Notes under the pieces: model-generated
Told to the model about the DNA's origin: nothing
What the model saw: the letters and a program-made list of their open reading frames with translations, nothing else
Database searches by the model: none
In this document: positions 63,849-64,000 of the stretch, one piece after another
Numbering within the stretch: position 1 is the first letter of the stretch
How the letters are laid out: the number at the start of each line of letters is the position of its first letter
Program-made: the position numbers and the translations under genes
Assembly (NCBI RefSeq): GCF_025148635.1
Contig: NZ_CP102269.1
Location: forward strand, 1,488,001-1,552,000
DNA from: Butyricimonas virosa
GTDB taxonomy: Bacteria; Bacteroidota; Bacteroidia; Bacteroidales; Marinifilaceae
Length of the DNA: 64,000 bases
Direction: 5' to 3'

Positions 63849-64000
63849 TTTGAGTGTGCAGCGTTCTTTTTCGGATTTGATTACCGTGACGATTAATTTC
63901 ATGAAACAAGAGTTTGTTCCTTTTATCCGGGCTTTTGCCGTGATCGGGTTTCCCATGATTTTGCTGATGCTTTTTTTCATGAAGGATCTGTTGATGGGGG
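63835..64000 (+). CDS. Membrane protein, truncated by the window edge
   Basis: ATG 63835 opens a frame (MEKINLSVQRSFSDLIT...) that is still open at 64000. The 55 residues seen end in a hydrophobic helix (GFPMILLMLFFM). The start overlaps the SpoIIM gene by 14 bases, so it belongs to the same operon. No family can be assigned. Confidence 0.6.
   Translation, partial: MEKINLSVQRSFSDLITVTINFMKQEFVPFIRAFAVIGFPMILLMLFFMKDLLMG

Overview
The window is a 64 kb piece of a Bacteroidales chromosome. Evidence for this is a SusC/SusD pair controlled by an ECF sigma factor and FecR anti-sigma factor, several promoters of the Bacteroidetes type (TTTG, about 19 bases, TAnnTTTG), DUF4249 and DUF4465 surface lipoproteins, SPOR lipoproteins, and moderate G+C. 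The gene content and the STN-domain SusC recall Odoribacteraceae (Butyricimonas or Odoribacter), but genus is inference only. No rRNA, tRNA, CRISPR array or prophage was recognised.

Region by region: (1) 1-6985 is an accessory patch. Two different complete IS21-family elements (229-2865 and 3836-6638), each with istA, istB, terminal repeats and a visible target duplication, sit 0.96 kb apart. The non-coding stretch between them holds a promoter plus strong terminator with no gene between (candidate small RNA), five GGTATCAT repeats, and a helically phased 11-bp repeat array with a palindrome. (2) 6986-12785 carries a YczE-like membrane protein, a two-gene ABC exporter, a DAACS-type symporter and a secreted alpha/beta hydrolase. 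(3) 12847-22000 holds an M49-like metallopeptidase lipoprotein, a small barrel protein, dusB, glpF-glpK, a lipoprotein nitroreductase and gltX. (4) 22000-32284 holds a PlsC-type acyltransferase with two small unknown genes leading into gltX, an aminotransferase, a Gate-domain membrane protein, a porin, a Crp/Fnr regulator, dxs, pyrH, and a GT2/LABsN pair likely to act in lipid-linked sugar supply. (5) 32356-41066 is one tight six-gene operon: ECF sigma, FecR, SusC, SusD, DUF4465 lipoprotein, thioredoxin-like protein. (6) 41153-44537 holds two divergent ArnT/GT39 membrane glycosyltransferases. (7) 44578-48180 has a HAD phosphatase and the rplM-rpsI-rpsB-tsf operon with a well-defined promoter, long leader and terminator. 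(8) 48181-51618 has a second 11-bp repeat array and a TonB receptor/DUF4249 pair. (9) 51727-64000 is core: hemW, asnS, rpoN, a PAP2-like membrane protein, two SPOR lipoproteins, a lipoprotein cyclophilin, mutS, deoC, then RDD, SpoIIM and a truncated membrane gene at the right edge.

How the parts relate: the sigma/FecR/SusC/SusD operon is a self-regulated outer-membrane uptake system with no glycoside hydrolase, so its ligand is probably not a polysaccharide that needs local degradation. The GT2/LABsN pair and the two GT39 enzymes look like one envelope-glycan modification pathway, with the uptake operon lying between its halves. The most unexplained signals are the two 11-bp repeat arrays (3657-3777 and 48314-48494), which share architecture but not sequence, and the candidate small RNA at about 3240-3377. 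No single gene cluster here is clearly a new defence or biosynthetic system.
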